DNA of 64,000 bases, from assembly GCA_013398295.1 (NCBI GenBank), contig VZSF01006984.1, positions 113,285 through 177,284 on the forward strand. Direction: 5' to 3'. This DNA comes from Chionis minor. Its lineage: Eukaryota; Chordata; Aves; Charadriiformes; Chionididae. Under the pieces are notes generated by a model, which was given only the letters and a program-made list of their open reading frames with translations, was not told where the DNA came from and searched no databases. This document shows positions 14,399 to 27,938 of this stretch, in pieces; positions within the stretch are counted from its first letter, which is position 1; the number at the start of each line of letters is the position of its first letter. Made by a program: the position numbers and the translations under genes.

Positions 14399-17300
14399 AT
14401 TATTTAGGCTAGTTTAATGAATAGCCTCAAGCGGTAATTCCAGTCTTGTTTTTACATAGATGAATGCAGCAAGATGCAAGACAACATTAACAACTATTGG
14501 GTAGAGAGAAAAGTAGTCTAGTTAGTACATGAGAATTCAGAGGGAATGGATTCAAGTGCAAGTCTGATGATTTATCCTAGATAAACCCAGATAAAATTCT
14601 AAAATTAAGTCTCAGAAATCCTATCTATTCCTGTTTTGTTTATCTGATTACCACTTCCATGTTATAGTGCTGTGAATAAGACAAGGTTGTTCCAACCCAC
14701 GTCTTCATTTCTGTAAACGTCAGAGCAGACATTGAAGTAATTTAGCTCAAAATATGTGAAGATTCAAGCACCTAAAACAAATACTGTCCTTAAAAGGCCA
14801 GTGATAGAAAGATCTATCTAGATAACGAAGCTAACATTCAAGCTACCAGGTAACTTTACACAAAATGAGAAATAGTTGTGTTTGTTAATTAGGCCTTTAG
14901 TATTACAATACATTTTAACATGGCTTTACTGCACTAGTTAATAGCAGAGCTTCCAAACAGACATCCATTAGCATACTTGCTATAAAGTCTAAATAAATTC
15001 TCAGTAATTATCACTGCCCAAGGAAAAGTGAAGTATAACTTCAACATACCAAAGGCTTAATTGATCAAAGCCAGATGAATCAGCTAGAGAAGGTAGGACA
15101 CTTGCAGACCTGTTACCACTCCAGAATACCAAATTAGTATATATCTATTCAGTATTTCCTGTGAAACATGTGGAAAATTTCTCACAATAAAATCTAATTT
15201 ACATGTCAAGTATAATTCATGAAAATTGGATTCATTGCTCAGAAATCATATACATATCATATTTTGGTACTGTAAGTCTTTCTCAACTACGCTTACAGAA
15301 ACGCAAAAATTATGCCGCACTGGGCTCAGAAGTCAAACTTTTGAATTTCATGCATTTATCTCTGTAGAATCTTTCATCATTGATGAATTGATCTTCTCTC
15401 CTTGCTTATCAAATGACCATGATTTTTAACAACCATCATAAAAAGATGAGATATATCTAATTGTCAAACTAACAATAGTTACAGGCAAAAGACTTCCTCA
15501 CATTATACTATAGAAGCAATAGAAAACACGTACTATAGCGATCTTCCATTGATGATTTTAAAGTGGGGACCCCTTGCAAAAACTGAGCCTTACAATACCA
15601 TAAAAGTAAAAAATCAAGGTATCAGCTCATCTCCCAAAACAGAGGCCCTCTGGAAAGTTTTCTTTTATGATGCCGAGGCAGCCTTAGTATCAACACAGAG
15701 TTTATTTGAAATTTCTACATATGAATTTCTGAAATGGCAATGACCAATTCCTCCCATTTTTTTGCGTCCTCTTGTAAACTTTAGTTCAATTTCAAAACTT
15801 CAAGTCTGGCTTAGCAACTCTGCAGGCAAAGTAGGGACTTTAAATACTTCAATTTCATATTTGCTGCTAAAATGTGGCAAGTTCTTAAGCAACCTTAAAG
15901 AATCTAAACAGAAAATATAGATTGATTCAGAAGCACAGACAGATGAGTGGCAGTATGTGGGGAGGGAATACAAAAGAGGGCTACTCTACAAAATCATCAG
16001 CACATCTTCCTTCAGAGATATTCAGAAATTATATTGCACAGGTCTTGTATAGCTCTTCTCCCTTTTCTATAGCAGTTCTACTGTAACTAAGTGACCTTGG
16101 CTATAGGAAGATTTCATTACTCCCTTTATGCTGTGATTTTCTACATTTTCCATCAGTCATCTAATGAAACAGTGGCAGTTATTGCATGTAATCAACAATA
16201 GGTTAAGAATACAATATTAATATTACCAGAAAGACTTTTGTGTTTAATCCTCTGCCTGTAAAGAAAACAAATGGTTTTCCTATTTTAAGCAGTGTAACAG
16301 CTTCTGAAAGTCTCCAGTGGGACTCTCTTAATAGCAACCTTCTTCAAATGGCTGTACACCTATAGTCCATTCACTTTATAAGTAAGCATACAGCACCTGT
16401 CCCAGAGGACTAAAAATTCTAACCTAATTTTTGAAGTGATCTGAGAGTAGATGTACAGTAAGAGGGTTTTGCCATCATTTAATTACTGGGCTGAACACAG
16501 CTTATTCTGCAAAACTAATACTACCCACACTATAGTTTTGATACGTGCTTTTAGCTAAAATATTACTTTTTATTGTATGATTTGTCCCTCCTCATCTTGT
16601 TTTTGCAAGCTGATTTTTGGAATGGAAACTCTGATGCAAGAACTGTATCCTCATAGCCAAGTAAAATTATCTATTTTCCTGAATGCATTAATCAATAAAA
16701 TAATGTTTTTTATAATTACTGAAGACTACTTTTAGAAGTGTATACAAGTTACAAGTCAGCTAATGGGGATCAAAGTAACACATGAAGAAAACACGCTAAC
16801 GTGCTTTTGTGAATAAGTACATACTAAATATGCATATTTTAAATAAAAACATAAAGCAAATGCATAAGAAAATACAATCTGAGAATTTAAAGATTCATGA
16901 TCTCTTTCTATATACATGTATCATTTAAAAACAGGAAAATAAAGAACTTTTACATTGGACTTGATCATTGCTAAATACATGAATGCATGCTATTGTTTTT
17001 GTTTGAAAACTCAACTATCTGAGAAAAAAAAATTAACAAGTTTATGAAATAAGCCATTACCACAGTAAGCATTTCTGTGTCAAATCTGCTCAATATAACA
17101 AATCTAACTCTAAATCAGAACTGCATCCCATCCTATACATGCATCCATGTGTGTATAAAAGAGAATGCAAGATGGAACACATGCATCTGCATCTAAGAGC
17201 GAGAGACTCTATGTAGGGCTGCTTACTGGAGAAAATTCTGCAAGTTGCATAAGTGTAAAGAAAAAGATATATTATCAAGAATTATCAAAAGTGCAAAATT

Positions 17301-19452
17301 CCAAGCACAGCATGCTATCACTTAAAACTACACACAAGTATGCATGAATGTCCTCATGAAACCAAACCAAAAATATCAGCAAATGCACAATCATTTCTCA
17401 CGGACTTTGTATAAGCTTTTTTCCATGCTGCTTATACAGAAAACAATTAATATGGGACCTAAAGAGATGAATCTAAGGACTCTACACATAGTCCAAAATC
17501 AAGCTTAGAAGCAAAGACCAACAAATAGGTCCAAAATAACATTCAAGTGAGTTTTCATATTAAATGGATTTCTTCTGACTTGCAACTTATTTCTTGAAGT
17601 CACCAATACAACACCATGAAGATCCTCTATATTATATCGGCTTCCATAAATTCAGGCTCTCAAATTAATATCCCGCGGTCTGCTGTCATTAGGTCAAGAT
17701 TTTGAACACAGGGGTTTGGGGGAAGAAACTATTGTTCTTACTCCTATTTATTCACACAAGCAGGTCATATTGTCTCAAAAACCCAACATAAATTAGTTTA
17801 TGTAGGTTTTTTTGGTTTTTAAAAAAATCTTTATCTTAATTACAACAAAATGACCATCATTGCCTTGTAAAATCCCAAACCATCAGCTTTAAAGCAGTCA
17901 TGGCATTATTGATGTTGCAGTCCATGCTCAGTGCAAGAAAATAATAATGCAGTGCCATAGGTATCTAGCTCCTACTGCAAGCACAGGAAAGGTTCTCATG
18001 AGTCAAACAAGAATGGGTTATAAATTTTACGGGTTATAAATCAGAGTTAATCTTAACAAAACCAAAAATGTTAGATAAAAAGTGTGAAAAATTTAATTGC
18101 ACGCACCTTACAAAACAAGGTGAGCTAAATCACAGTTACAAATCTTACGATATTTAAAATGGCACCTATCTGTGGTAAGTATTCAAATAAAATTAACACA
18201 AAATACATAAAATATAAAATAACTTAAATATTTATTTACAATTTCAGGCCATTATTTATACAGAAAAATACATTAATTTCCTTAAGTGAACAATTCTTTT
18301 TAGAGGGGGATGTGTTAGATAACTGATCTTTTCAATCATGAGTCTTTATACTCCCCTGCTGGAATTCAAATATTAAAAATATTTGTGAATCAGATGCAAA
18401 TACAATACCAAATAAAAATTCTCAGTGACTGAAATTCTAATCATTTCAGCTCCTTCATAAAAGCGTCTTACAAATTATTACAAATGGTTCTCTGATGTTG
18501 GGATTTGAGGAATAGTTCACAGAAATGAGCTAAAAATAATTCAGTGTTAAAAGGTAGGGTTGCCAGTTCTTTCATGGTCCCAGAAAACGTAGAGGAAGTT
18601 GGCAGGATCAGCTCAGCTCCACTGTGCTCCTGAAAAATATAAAATACCAGCGTCCACTGGATCATTGGGTCCTTAGCACTCTAGTACTATGTATGAAAAA
18701 GATTTTGGTGATGACCGTAATGGTGTTTTAAAATATGGAGTAAGAGATTTGTCAGTAGGTGTGATCTTTCCTTTTTAAGGTTTCATAACCTAAATACTCA
18801 TTATTTATAATTTAAGGGTAAGAAGTGCTTTGCATAACGATAAACATATTAGGACCTCACCTTTGGCCTTTATTACATAAATAGAGAGGAAATGTTAGGA
18901 AAAACTGAATTGAAGAAAAAAACTACGTGAAAACTGTATACACTTGTTTCATTCAATTTTTATCTAATGAAATTACATTTTAGGTGTTAATCTCACATAT
19001 ATACTAACAATATCTAATTGAAACTAAGGTTGAGAGCCTCCAAAAATCTCATAAAAATTCCCCCCTCACAAAGCAATCAAGTAGTGTAATTCCTTTGATG
19101 GCAGTAAATACAAGCTTGATAAAAATACAAAGCACTGGCATCTCACTATTAGTATCTAGATATGTTAACTAAACCAAGACTTCAAAACATCCATGGAAAA
19201 CTGTCAGGGGAATCTGGATCTGGTGATGACACCACTAGAAGTCGTGCTGGACAAGCCCTCTTACAATTGGAGTCACAGCTGAAACTAAATCAGCATTATA
19301 CAAGTCACAGATTTTGCCAAAAAACTTTGGCTTGGAAAAAAGGCTCTACAATAAAAATATAAAATAAAATAAAAATACAAATGAATAATTCTAAAGAGCA
19401 GAATCAGAATATTTATCATTCTGTACCTGCTCAGCTATTGTCATGAAAGTAA

Positions 19453-19497
19453 CAGAAGTGCTTTTGTACACAGAAGCGCTTTTGTACACAGAAGCAC
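19453..19497. repeat. 18-bp tandem repeat, 2.5 copies
   Basis: CAGAAGTGCTTTTGTACA is followed directly by the same unit with one T-to-C change, then by a partial third copy CAGAAGCAC. It is a short minisatellite-type duplication. Confidence 0.9.
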
Positions 19498-20889
19498 ATA
19501 GATTCAATAAATTCGTTACTTAACAGCAGTTTGCTAAGGAAGCCCATCAGTATTCCATTTACTCAAAGCCAGCCAAATTCTGTTGTGACTTCAAAAGAAT
19601 TTATCTAAGCGTGAACTGATTTTTAAATAAGTATTTAAAATCTGTAAAAATAGATACATATTTTGCTATATAACATAGCAGTTCCTACATAACAATGCCT
19701 ATTAAAAGCAAAGAGATTACAGGAAAAAAACTGAACAAAATTTGCATACATACCTCACTCTTCAATAAAACAAATATATAATGATATATCCTGTTAAGAT
19801 ATTCAACTGCAATACAAAATTTAAAACCTGGACTACAGCGTTGTCCCTGATCAACAGCGCAAAAAAGGTAGATATATCAAGCAAAATGAAAAATAACTTT
19901 ACTTATCGATATTGAACTTAGCATTTAAACTACCTCAATTGCTCTACCTAGAAATAGTCATGCATAATTATCTTTAGATTCGAATTTGGTTTTAAATTAA
20001 GTTTTACTATTGCAAGAAGATATACCACACTTCAATTCTCTCTACCGAACAAGAAAAATGTACTAATCCAACCTCTCTCCTCACAGTGCACCAACACAGA
20101 TACTACAATGACATGGATTTCTCAATATGCAAAATGAGTTCCAGAGCTTGCATATTCTTTCTGCACTTCCTTTTTTGGTATCTGACATGGGAATGCCAAC
20201 AGGCAGATAATAGAAGTGTTAACTGCAGGCTGCAAACTTAATTCACAATACACTATGCAACTCCTTGTTTACCAATTGCAAACAGATGTTTTAGCGGAAT
20301 AAAAAGTTACATTGTGTATAAGAGCTTCTTAAATTTGGAAGTCTTTCAACTTTGAAAGGAAAAAGAGCTCAACTTCCAATGTCTAGGTCCTCAACACGTC
20401 TGAAAAGAAAAAGGACAAACCATAAAACCAAAAGATTTAAGAATGAGATCATCTTCCAGTTTCATTCTATTGGGTACATAAAGCAATTGTGTTTGATTTT
20501 TCAACTTCCATGAGCATCAAATTGGGTGAAAACTTCACTCCCACTACATTAATAACCAACACACCAAAAGAGCTAGGTTTCTACCATATAAAACAGTCAT
20601 GGCTCAATTTAATAGCTTGAGTGCAAATAACTCTTAAGACTGCTCCTCTGAAATGACAGCTTCTTGGGAGAAAAACCCAAGCACAATCAACATTTCAACT
20701 GAGCACTGAGTGAGTTTCAAATCAAAGATAGTGAACCTCACAACACGGAGACTAAGTATTGATTGCCAGAACTTAGCCCACAGCATTTACTTTCAGGCAT
20801 TGATAGAAAACTGATTATAACGTGCATGAATTATCCTCCCAAACTATTTTCAGGCACAGTCCAAGTTCTCATTCTAAAACCTGAGTATT

Positions 20890-20990
20890 GTGGTCCTGGG
20901 CAACTGACTGTAGGTGGCTCTAGGTGAGCAGTTGGGTTAGACAAGACTTCAGAGGTCCCTTTCAACCTCTGTTACTCTGTGTTACTGTAA
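20890..20990 (+). mobile_element. CR1 LINE 3'-end fragment (diverged)
   Basis: TGGTCCTGGGCAACTG, CTAGGTGAGCAG, GGTTAGACAAGACTTC and AGAGGTCCCTTTCAACCTC follow in the order of the CR1 3' UTR. The TTACTCTGTGTTACTGTAA end is a degraded form of the octamer tail. About 100 bp remain. It is antisense to NOVA1. Confidence 0.88.
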
Positions 20991-21674
20991 GTTGGGCTGT
21001 ATGTCAAACTTCATAACAGGTATTTAAATACCAAAAAAAAAAATAATATACAAGTAGGGTTAATACCAATTCTTTCTACCTAAGTTGCCAAACTCTGTAT
21101 CTCCATCTGAATTTAATTTTGTTAGCATAAGTAAATATTTCTGTTTACAAGTAAGGTTAAGAGATAGCAAGACTTTTATGCAAAATACATATAAATGTAA
21201 GACTATGTGAGAAGAAGGCAACTGAAAGACTTGAGCTTACCCACAGAAACTTAACACCTTTATTTCTCAACTTTGTATCTCCTTCTTAATTTAGCTTGGG
21301 GGGCGCAGGTCTAAAAAATGGTATAGAATATCCACTTAGGAGTACGTAGAATTTACACTGACTAAAACAGGAAGAGGGTAAGCAATAAATAGGTGAAGTA
21401 AACATGAAAAATGTTATTATAAACAAAACAAATGTAAACTAAAATGCACTATTTAACTAAAACATGCTGTCCTTACTTTACCATGTATTATAGTGAAAGA
21501 ACAAATTCTAAATATTGCTTCAGTCACAATACTGTCTTCTCTTTTTCTGTTGTAATTCAGGGGTTTTTAACAACTAAAACTGAAGTGAGATGGACCTGTC
21601 TCACACACATCTTTACCTGGTACAAGAGAAGAAGAATTTCTCAAGACGTCCAAGGAATAAAGGAACTTTATTTT

Positions 21675-21693
21675 AAAAAAAAAAAAAAAAAAA
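21675..21693 (+). repeat. Poly-A tract (19 A) preceded by AATAAA
   Basis: Nineteen A follow AATAAA (21656-21661) by 13 nt, the spacing expected of an mRNA 3' end. This could be the tail of a processed retrocopy inserted on the plus strand, though no parent gene was recognised in the preceding sequence and no target duplication was found. Confidence 0.85.
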
Positions 21694-24600
21694 GGTTGTG
21701 AAATTCATTCTGATAGCAATCCAGAGCTAATAATTAAATTCTCCCATGACTTTGCCAAAGAAATAGAAGCAGTTCTCATGATGCAACACAGCTTTATCCT
21801 ATAGTGGCCAAAACAATTTTTTATTCTAGAGATTACAGAAAGTCCTATCTCCTCATACTCCTTCCTCTGCTATTCAAACCTGTGTTTTTACACAGAAATT
21901 TTAATTTACTTGGAAAGCACACATATCGTGATATATATCACATCGTTCTAAGATAAACAACTGCGTTAGGCAGACTACACTCCTTGTAAGCTCTACTGCT
22001 AATGTCGTCTCAGTAGCAACCTTTTAAATATCCTTTCATAATCATTCATATAATTCTTTGAAATGTAGCTCTCAGAATGATTTCCAAATCTATAGTCTGC
22101 CTCTTCTTTGAGAAACAGCTTTTTTCCTTTTTAAAATCCAAATCACTGGATTTGAGCTGCTCACAATATCTTAAAGAGGTAAACATCAAGTGAGATTTGG
22201 TGTAGACCTTACTATGAATTTAACAGTGTCTATCAACATATATTATAACTTTTCAAGAAAAAAAAGACATAATATAGATCAATTTATGAAAAACATATTA
22301 AAATAATTTATAGATAGAGAAAGAAAAAAGAATTAAAAGCATCTAGGACAGTTCTGGAACAGCTGTAAATTCCTTCTCCTATTCATTTTAAGCATTTCTT
22401 TGTGCTGTCGATAATGTTCAAATTTAAATAAAATTAAATTTATAGTGTGTTCTATTGCTGGTAAGACCTTTAAGTTAGTTATACCTTAATAAAAATACAA
22501 CTATTTTGTCTATTTTTTATACATGCTTGTATTTTTAACTTAACATTTAACATATCTTTTGAGATTGTTTGGGATTTTTTTCCTTGAAAATATAATATGT
22601 GCATGTCATAATGACAGAAAGGTAAATATTAGGGTATACACTCCAAATAATAACAAGTCTGCATATATCAGTAACAGTGCTTCAGAAGATACAGCAGGAC
22701 ATTTTATAGCAGAAAAATTGGAATAAAAAAATACTAGTAGGAAACTTTTGAATATTTCTGCTGAATTCCAGCTTTGACCACTGAGTAGTTATCAATTATC
22801 TCTGCATATCTCAACTTCACTATATTCAGTTCTCCCCAGGGTTTATCATCACATTTTAATCACCTATCTGGTCCCTCAAAAATACATTTTCTATTTTTTA
22901 TGCAAATGAGCTAGTTCACCATCAAATGTACAGTTAGTCACTTATCAAAGGTGTTTTGTTAAGAAAGAAAAGAAAGCTTATTTAGAAAGTCATGACATAC
23001 TAAAATACTGGAATTTTATTACACATTATTTTTAGATTTTTTTTAAGTTTAAAACAAATCTTGCCAACCAAATTCTAAGAAACACTGCAATATTGCAACA
23101 ACATTACAACTGCACCTAACTAAACAGCGCAGATGTACATACATCAAAGATTTAAAAAAAAAACTCAAAGAAATTGTATGAGCACAAAAATACGGCATTT
23201 AAATAAAATATGGGTCAAGCAGAGTACACATATGGATGGCACAAGAGGATTTTTTTTTTTAATCTGCCATACCTATTTTTTAGGAAGCAGAACAGTGATG
23301 AGAAAGTTAGCAATACAACCTTTATATTGCAGAACACAATTATTTGCAACATAATTTCTTGTATCTGAGACCCCAAGGTACTACGACTGCAAATGAATAG
23401 TCAGTCACACTCAGGGGAAACTATATTGAAGACTGAAAGAAAGAATAGCAAGATTTTAGTATAACAAAAAGACTACACAGGAACAGCACTAAACATTTTC
23501 TGTTGGTTGCAATCACAAGGTTCAAATATTTTCAGCTACCCACGGTTGAACTTCTGTATATGACAAAATAATTGCATACATTAAACCTATGATATGTCCA
23601 TATATAGTAGTTGGTAGTTGGTAGATAATAGTATAATGCCTTGTTTGCAAGTCTGACAGTGGAGAATTAATGGGATAAAGACTGCATCCAATTAATGACC
23701 GCACCTCTGAAATTGCCTGAGGCTTTTTTTTTTTTTTTAATATATCTCTATTTCAGGTACTTAGCAATGAAATAACACTTGGTAATTCATTGCTTATCTG
23801 TGAAAATTACCCAGGGTTTTCAACTGATTCAGTTGCTGGTCCTCCTTCCTGAGAGATTGTTTGCACAACACAAGACACACTAAAGTACAATAACCACAAG
23901 TACATGGGGGATATAGAGCACTTTACTGTCCCGTAAGACAAAACAGACTGACTTCCTACAAAAAACTCAAGGTGCTATTTCAGATACAGGTAAATTACTG
24001 CAGATAGAAAGGACGTATGGGAAAAAGGGAGCACAAGGAAGTTTGTCATTGTCCACACATGACATTTTATATTTTTCCAATAAACTGTTTCTCAAGACTC
24101 TTGTTACTTTTCATAAAATTTAAACATATGTAACTTTTACATACTCTCAAAAATAAATCCACGATGATGAAGCATTTCTTTGTCAAGTCAACCCTTGCTT
24201 TAAGGTCCTCCAAAGAGTGAAATTAAATGCACAGATCACAAAGCATCTAGAGCCTCAACACAACTGGTTCATATGGTCTCAGATATGATTTGAAGGTATA
24301 AGGAACAGCAACAAAAAAGGGTGTTTGTAAAAATAATAATTTTTAATCCAGAAGGACATCTTTGGCTGTAGGACTAGAAACAGTCAATATTCCACCTATT
24401 TTGCCTGTAAAATTGCTCTGCTAACTTAGCTCACTACAACCAGAATGGCAGCCCAAAAGGCAATCACACCAAGCCCAGATTTTAAACGCTAGTGACAGAA
24501 TATTTACACCTATGATCAAATAATGTTGAGTTTAGTCGGTTCTAGACTCAGTAGTAGGCAATGGTAAACAAGATAAGAATCTTTCCACTGTCTTCCTCTA

Positions 24601-25307
24601 ATATTTTGCAATATAACCTTAGATTTTAAAATCTCTGCCAAGATTCAAGTTTTGTGAAAAAAAATGAATTAAATACAAAGTAAATTGCTTTAACTTAAGG
24701 ATCTTGAGAATTTCTGTATTACTCTGCACAAACTTACCAAGACTTGCACTCTGAATCCATCTTGTCCAAACCAAGTATCAGATTATACAGATTCTGCTGA
24801 ATTCTCCAAATAGCAAAATATAAACCACATACTTGGAAATATTTTCAAATAAAAATTTCCAAATAAAACAACAAAGCCAACAAAATCTTTTTCCGATTAC
24901 TGTGCAGACACAAAGTAACTTTCTTTTCAGGAGGTAAATGGTCAAAGGGCAACAGGGCTGCAGTCAGATGCCCAAACTAGGCTTTGACAAATCTGACCCT
25001 GAAATTATGGAAGCCTTATAATAGTGAGGAGAAACTACCAAAAATTGCTTCTTTGAAAAAGGTAGGCCTTATGCTCAAGAATTACCTAACAAAGTGTCAA
25101 GAGCTTCTCCACTTAACAGCTCTTTCTGTGAAACAACATATTATTGACTTTAGGTCATATTAACCTGACATACATATTTAAAACAACTGGGGGTGGGAGA
25201 TGAGGGTTAATAAGTGAGCAAAAACATTACATGCCTCCCAGAAATTCTCTCTACCTTAGAAGTACTATAAACTATGTGTTCTCATTGATACACAAATGCA
25301 AAAATCT

Positions 25308-25326
25308 GGGGGGGGGGAGGGGGGGG
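25308..25326. repeat. Poly-G run (10 G, A, 8 G)
   Basis: Nineteen bases are all G except one A. The tract is isolated in AT-rich sequence and could form a G-quadruplex on the plus strand. In NOVA1 RNA it is a C run. Confidence 0.95.
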
Positions 25327-27890
25327 AAATGCCAACAGGGTAGCTCTTCATCTGTGACTGAAAAAATTGAGAATGCTTTTTTACCATGCTAGAAAATTAT
25401 ACAGTGGTGACTACCACTAACATTTTGAAAAAACTCAAACCACTTCCAATACAAATGCAAATAACATCATTTTAGGATAATTCCTTAAATGTTCATTATC
25501 TTTTAGGGCTCACTGAGCCTAAAATCAAATTACCGTGTAACAGATACTAGTTTTCTCTTCTCCTGTATTAATGGTAAGGCAAGGAGGAAGGCCAAACTAC
25601 GTAAGATGAAGAGGACGTCTTGGGATTCTAATTGCAATACATAAAGGAAATTAAATTCGCCATAGTTTTAACAAATATGAGACAACAAATACATGTAAGT
25701 CCAAATTAAAATAAGAAAAGTTACTGCTGACAACTTTGAGTATATTTTCAACACTTTTAAATACTTTTTGATTGTGCTTAGTCTTATTAACAGGTGTACA
25801 GAAATCTCTTCTGATAAGAGACTTCTATACACCAGGAACATTAAAGAACTTGCAAAAACCAAAGAAGAATTCTGTCTTTTGGCCACCTACAAATGAGCTG
25901 TTTTCCCATACTAATTCATTCTAGAAGGTATAACCTAAGAAAAAGCAAATAAGGAAAAAAAATGTGTACCATCACTGACATTTTTAACTTGTAAATCAAA
26001 CACATTGCTAACAGTTAAAATCTAGCACACAGGCTATGTAAGAAATAAATCTAGCTGTGTAACTAGCTACACTGGCTTTCAACACATACAGGAGGCATTT
26101 CCAGTTGCTAGGATATTATGTAGCATATTAAGTTACATGTAAACATCCTCACAGAGTTGGTATACAGAACTTGTCATAACATTCAAGAAGAGTAAAAGCT
26201 TCATACATACTACTGTGTTCAGAAAATAATTCCGTGTAAGGGCTTGATTGATTCAATATTCACTTTTAGAACTTCCAAAAGTGAAAAAAAAACCATAACA
26301 AAACCAGTTGTAAGTGTTTAAAAGACGGCATTAGAAAAAAGAGCTTCCTTTTTAGGCAGACAGTGATTCTCCTCTTACTTCCTCTCTGTTGCTGAGTGTC
26401 CTTTTCTGCCTCTTGCCTGAAGATGTAACACAGATACAAATCTGTCACCACAATTAAATCAGAAATTGATCACTTGACTTTCTACTGAAGATCAATACAG
26501 ATTTCTTTCAATTCACCTTATCCATTTCTGAAACTACTTAGTTTTTCACTGTAATATGTAGGTTTCCCTACCTAGTTAAATTTAGACTCCTTATACACAA
26601 GACCTAAACTCTACAACCTTATTTCTTCCTTTTTGAGTTCATTGTTAGGATTTTAGAATTATGACATTAAGTTTTATTTCACTGCTTCCTCAATTTAAAA
26701 GAACTCCAAATCATGCTCTAATCATCTGCATCAAAACTTGGGTTATGTGTTTCTCTGCTACCTGTGCTAGAAACAGCAAGAAGCCTCTGGAAATTTGTAT
26801 GAAGCAGAAGTAGTCAGATCCTCAGATTATTCAGCCTCAATCCATTTATCTTGTTTAAACTCTGCAAATGGAAGCACTGAACCTAGAGAAACCCAAGATA
26901 TCCAGTAATGTGCTTGGACTCCTAAACCAACCATCTATCATGACAAATCTCAGCTTCACTTAAGGGTTGGACCAGATGCTCATTGTAATCAGTCCATTTT
27001 CTAGCTTCCATGGAACAATTCTCCCAAAAAAAGGCCAAACAGGACTATGACTATCTCAATTAGGTTTCCTGATGTATACAGTCAAGTTACTAAAGCTCCA
27101 AAATGTTTTGCAAGTTGTACATTTTACACATAGCTGTATTACCTTTTTTTTTCTTTTTTTACCCTCAGCAAACAAAGCCCTTTACCATAATATAAAGTTC
27201 TAGAAGCAGGATAGCACAAGTCATCATCTGCTTAAATCCTGGTCATTAAGAGCTGAGAATACTTTCCAGAAATTGATGGACACTACTTGACCCTTCTGAT
27301 GTAGTGTCTAGCCAACACTGTTGCTGAAGTACTATTATTTTCTAAGCCATTAATCAGCATCTTAATGATCCCTCAATTTGATAGTTACACTTACCATTAC
27401 CAATATATGAAAGCAACAACATAAAAAGAAGTGCTACATTAGATTACAGTAGGCCACAAGCTGAATTTACATTGCAGTATTTTACTTTTAGCTGGTTTTA
27501 GGGTACAGTGGAGTACAAACCAGAAAAAAAATATAAAATTCTATCCTCGTATAATCCTCATTGTTCAGTATGAATATAATGTCCCAAAACAGCTACAATC
27601 CAATAATTAAGTTGACTAAAAAGGCATTTCTCTTGAATTTCATAAGCAAAGACAGAACATGTCCCTGCCACCGAGTGACAACAAATCCATGCATGCTGTA
27701 TTGAGAAGACACCATCTGAACTATCTATGGGGTAAGGAACTTACCTGTATGATCTAATAACAAGACTATAAGTGGTTAGAATGTGAATAAAATGTTATTT
27801 TTCAAGGGAGTGGGAGAAAAAGAATTAACAGCTTACCTGAAAACTATACAAATGCAGATTCAAAGAAAATAGCCCTCGTGTGGGTCTATC

Positions 27891-27938
27891 AAAAAAAGAA
27901 AAAACCCCCCACCACATCAAAACCCAAACCCCACACAC
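27891..27938. repeat. C/A low-complexity patch
   Basis: Runs of A and C (AAAAACCCCCC, CAAAACCCAAACCCC) form the reverse-complement counterpart of the G/T patches near 8.2 and 10.9 kb. Confidence 0.85.

Larger units (their letters stand above)
9850..20889. other. Intron 2 region without recognised genes
   Basis: AT-rich sequence holding the G/T patch at 10.85 kb, the AT duplication at 14.3 kb and the 18-bp tandem at 19.45 kb. A short TATCATTAGT doublet lies near 12189-12210. No coding exon, RNA gene or transposon was recognised. Confidence 0.65.

Noticed and set aside
26960..26990. GGGTTGGACCAGATGCTC as another CR1 tail
   Set aside because: Only about 18 bp resemble CR1 and the expected following AGGTCCCTTCCAACC block is absent.
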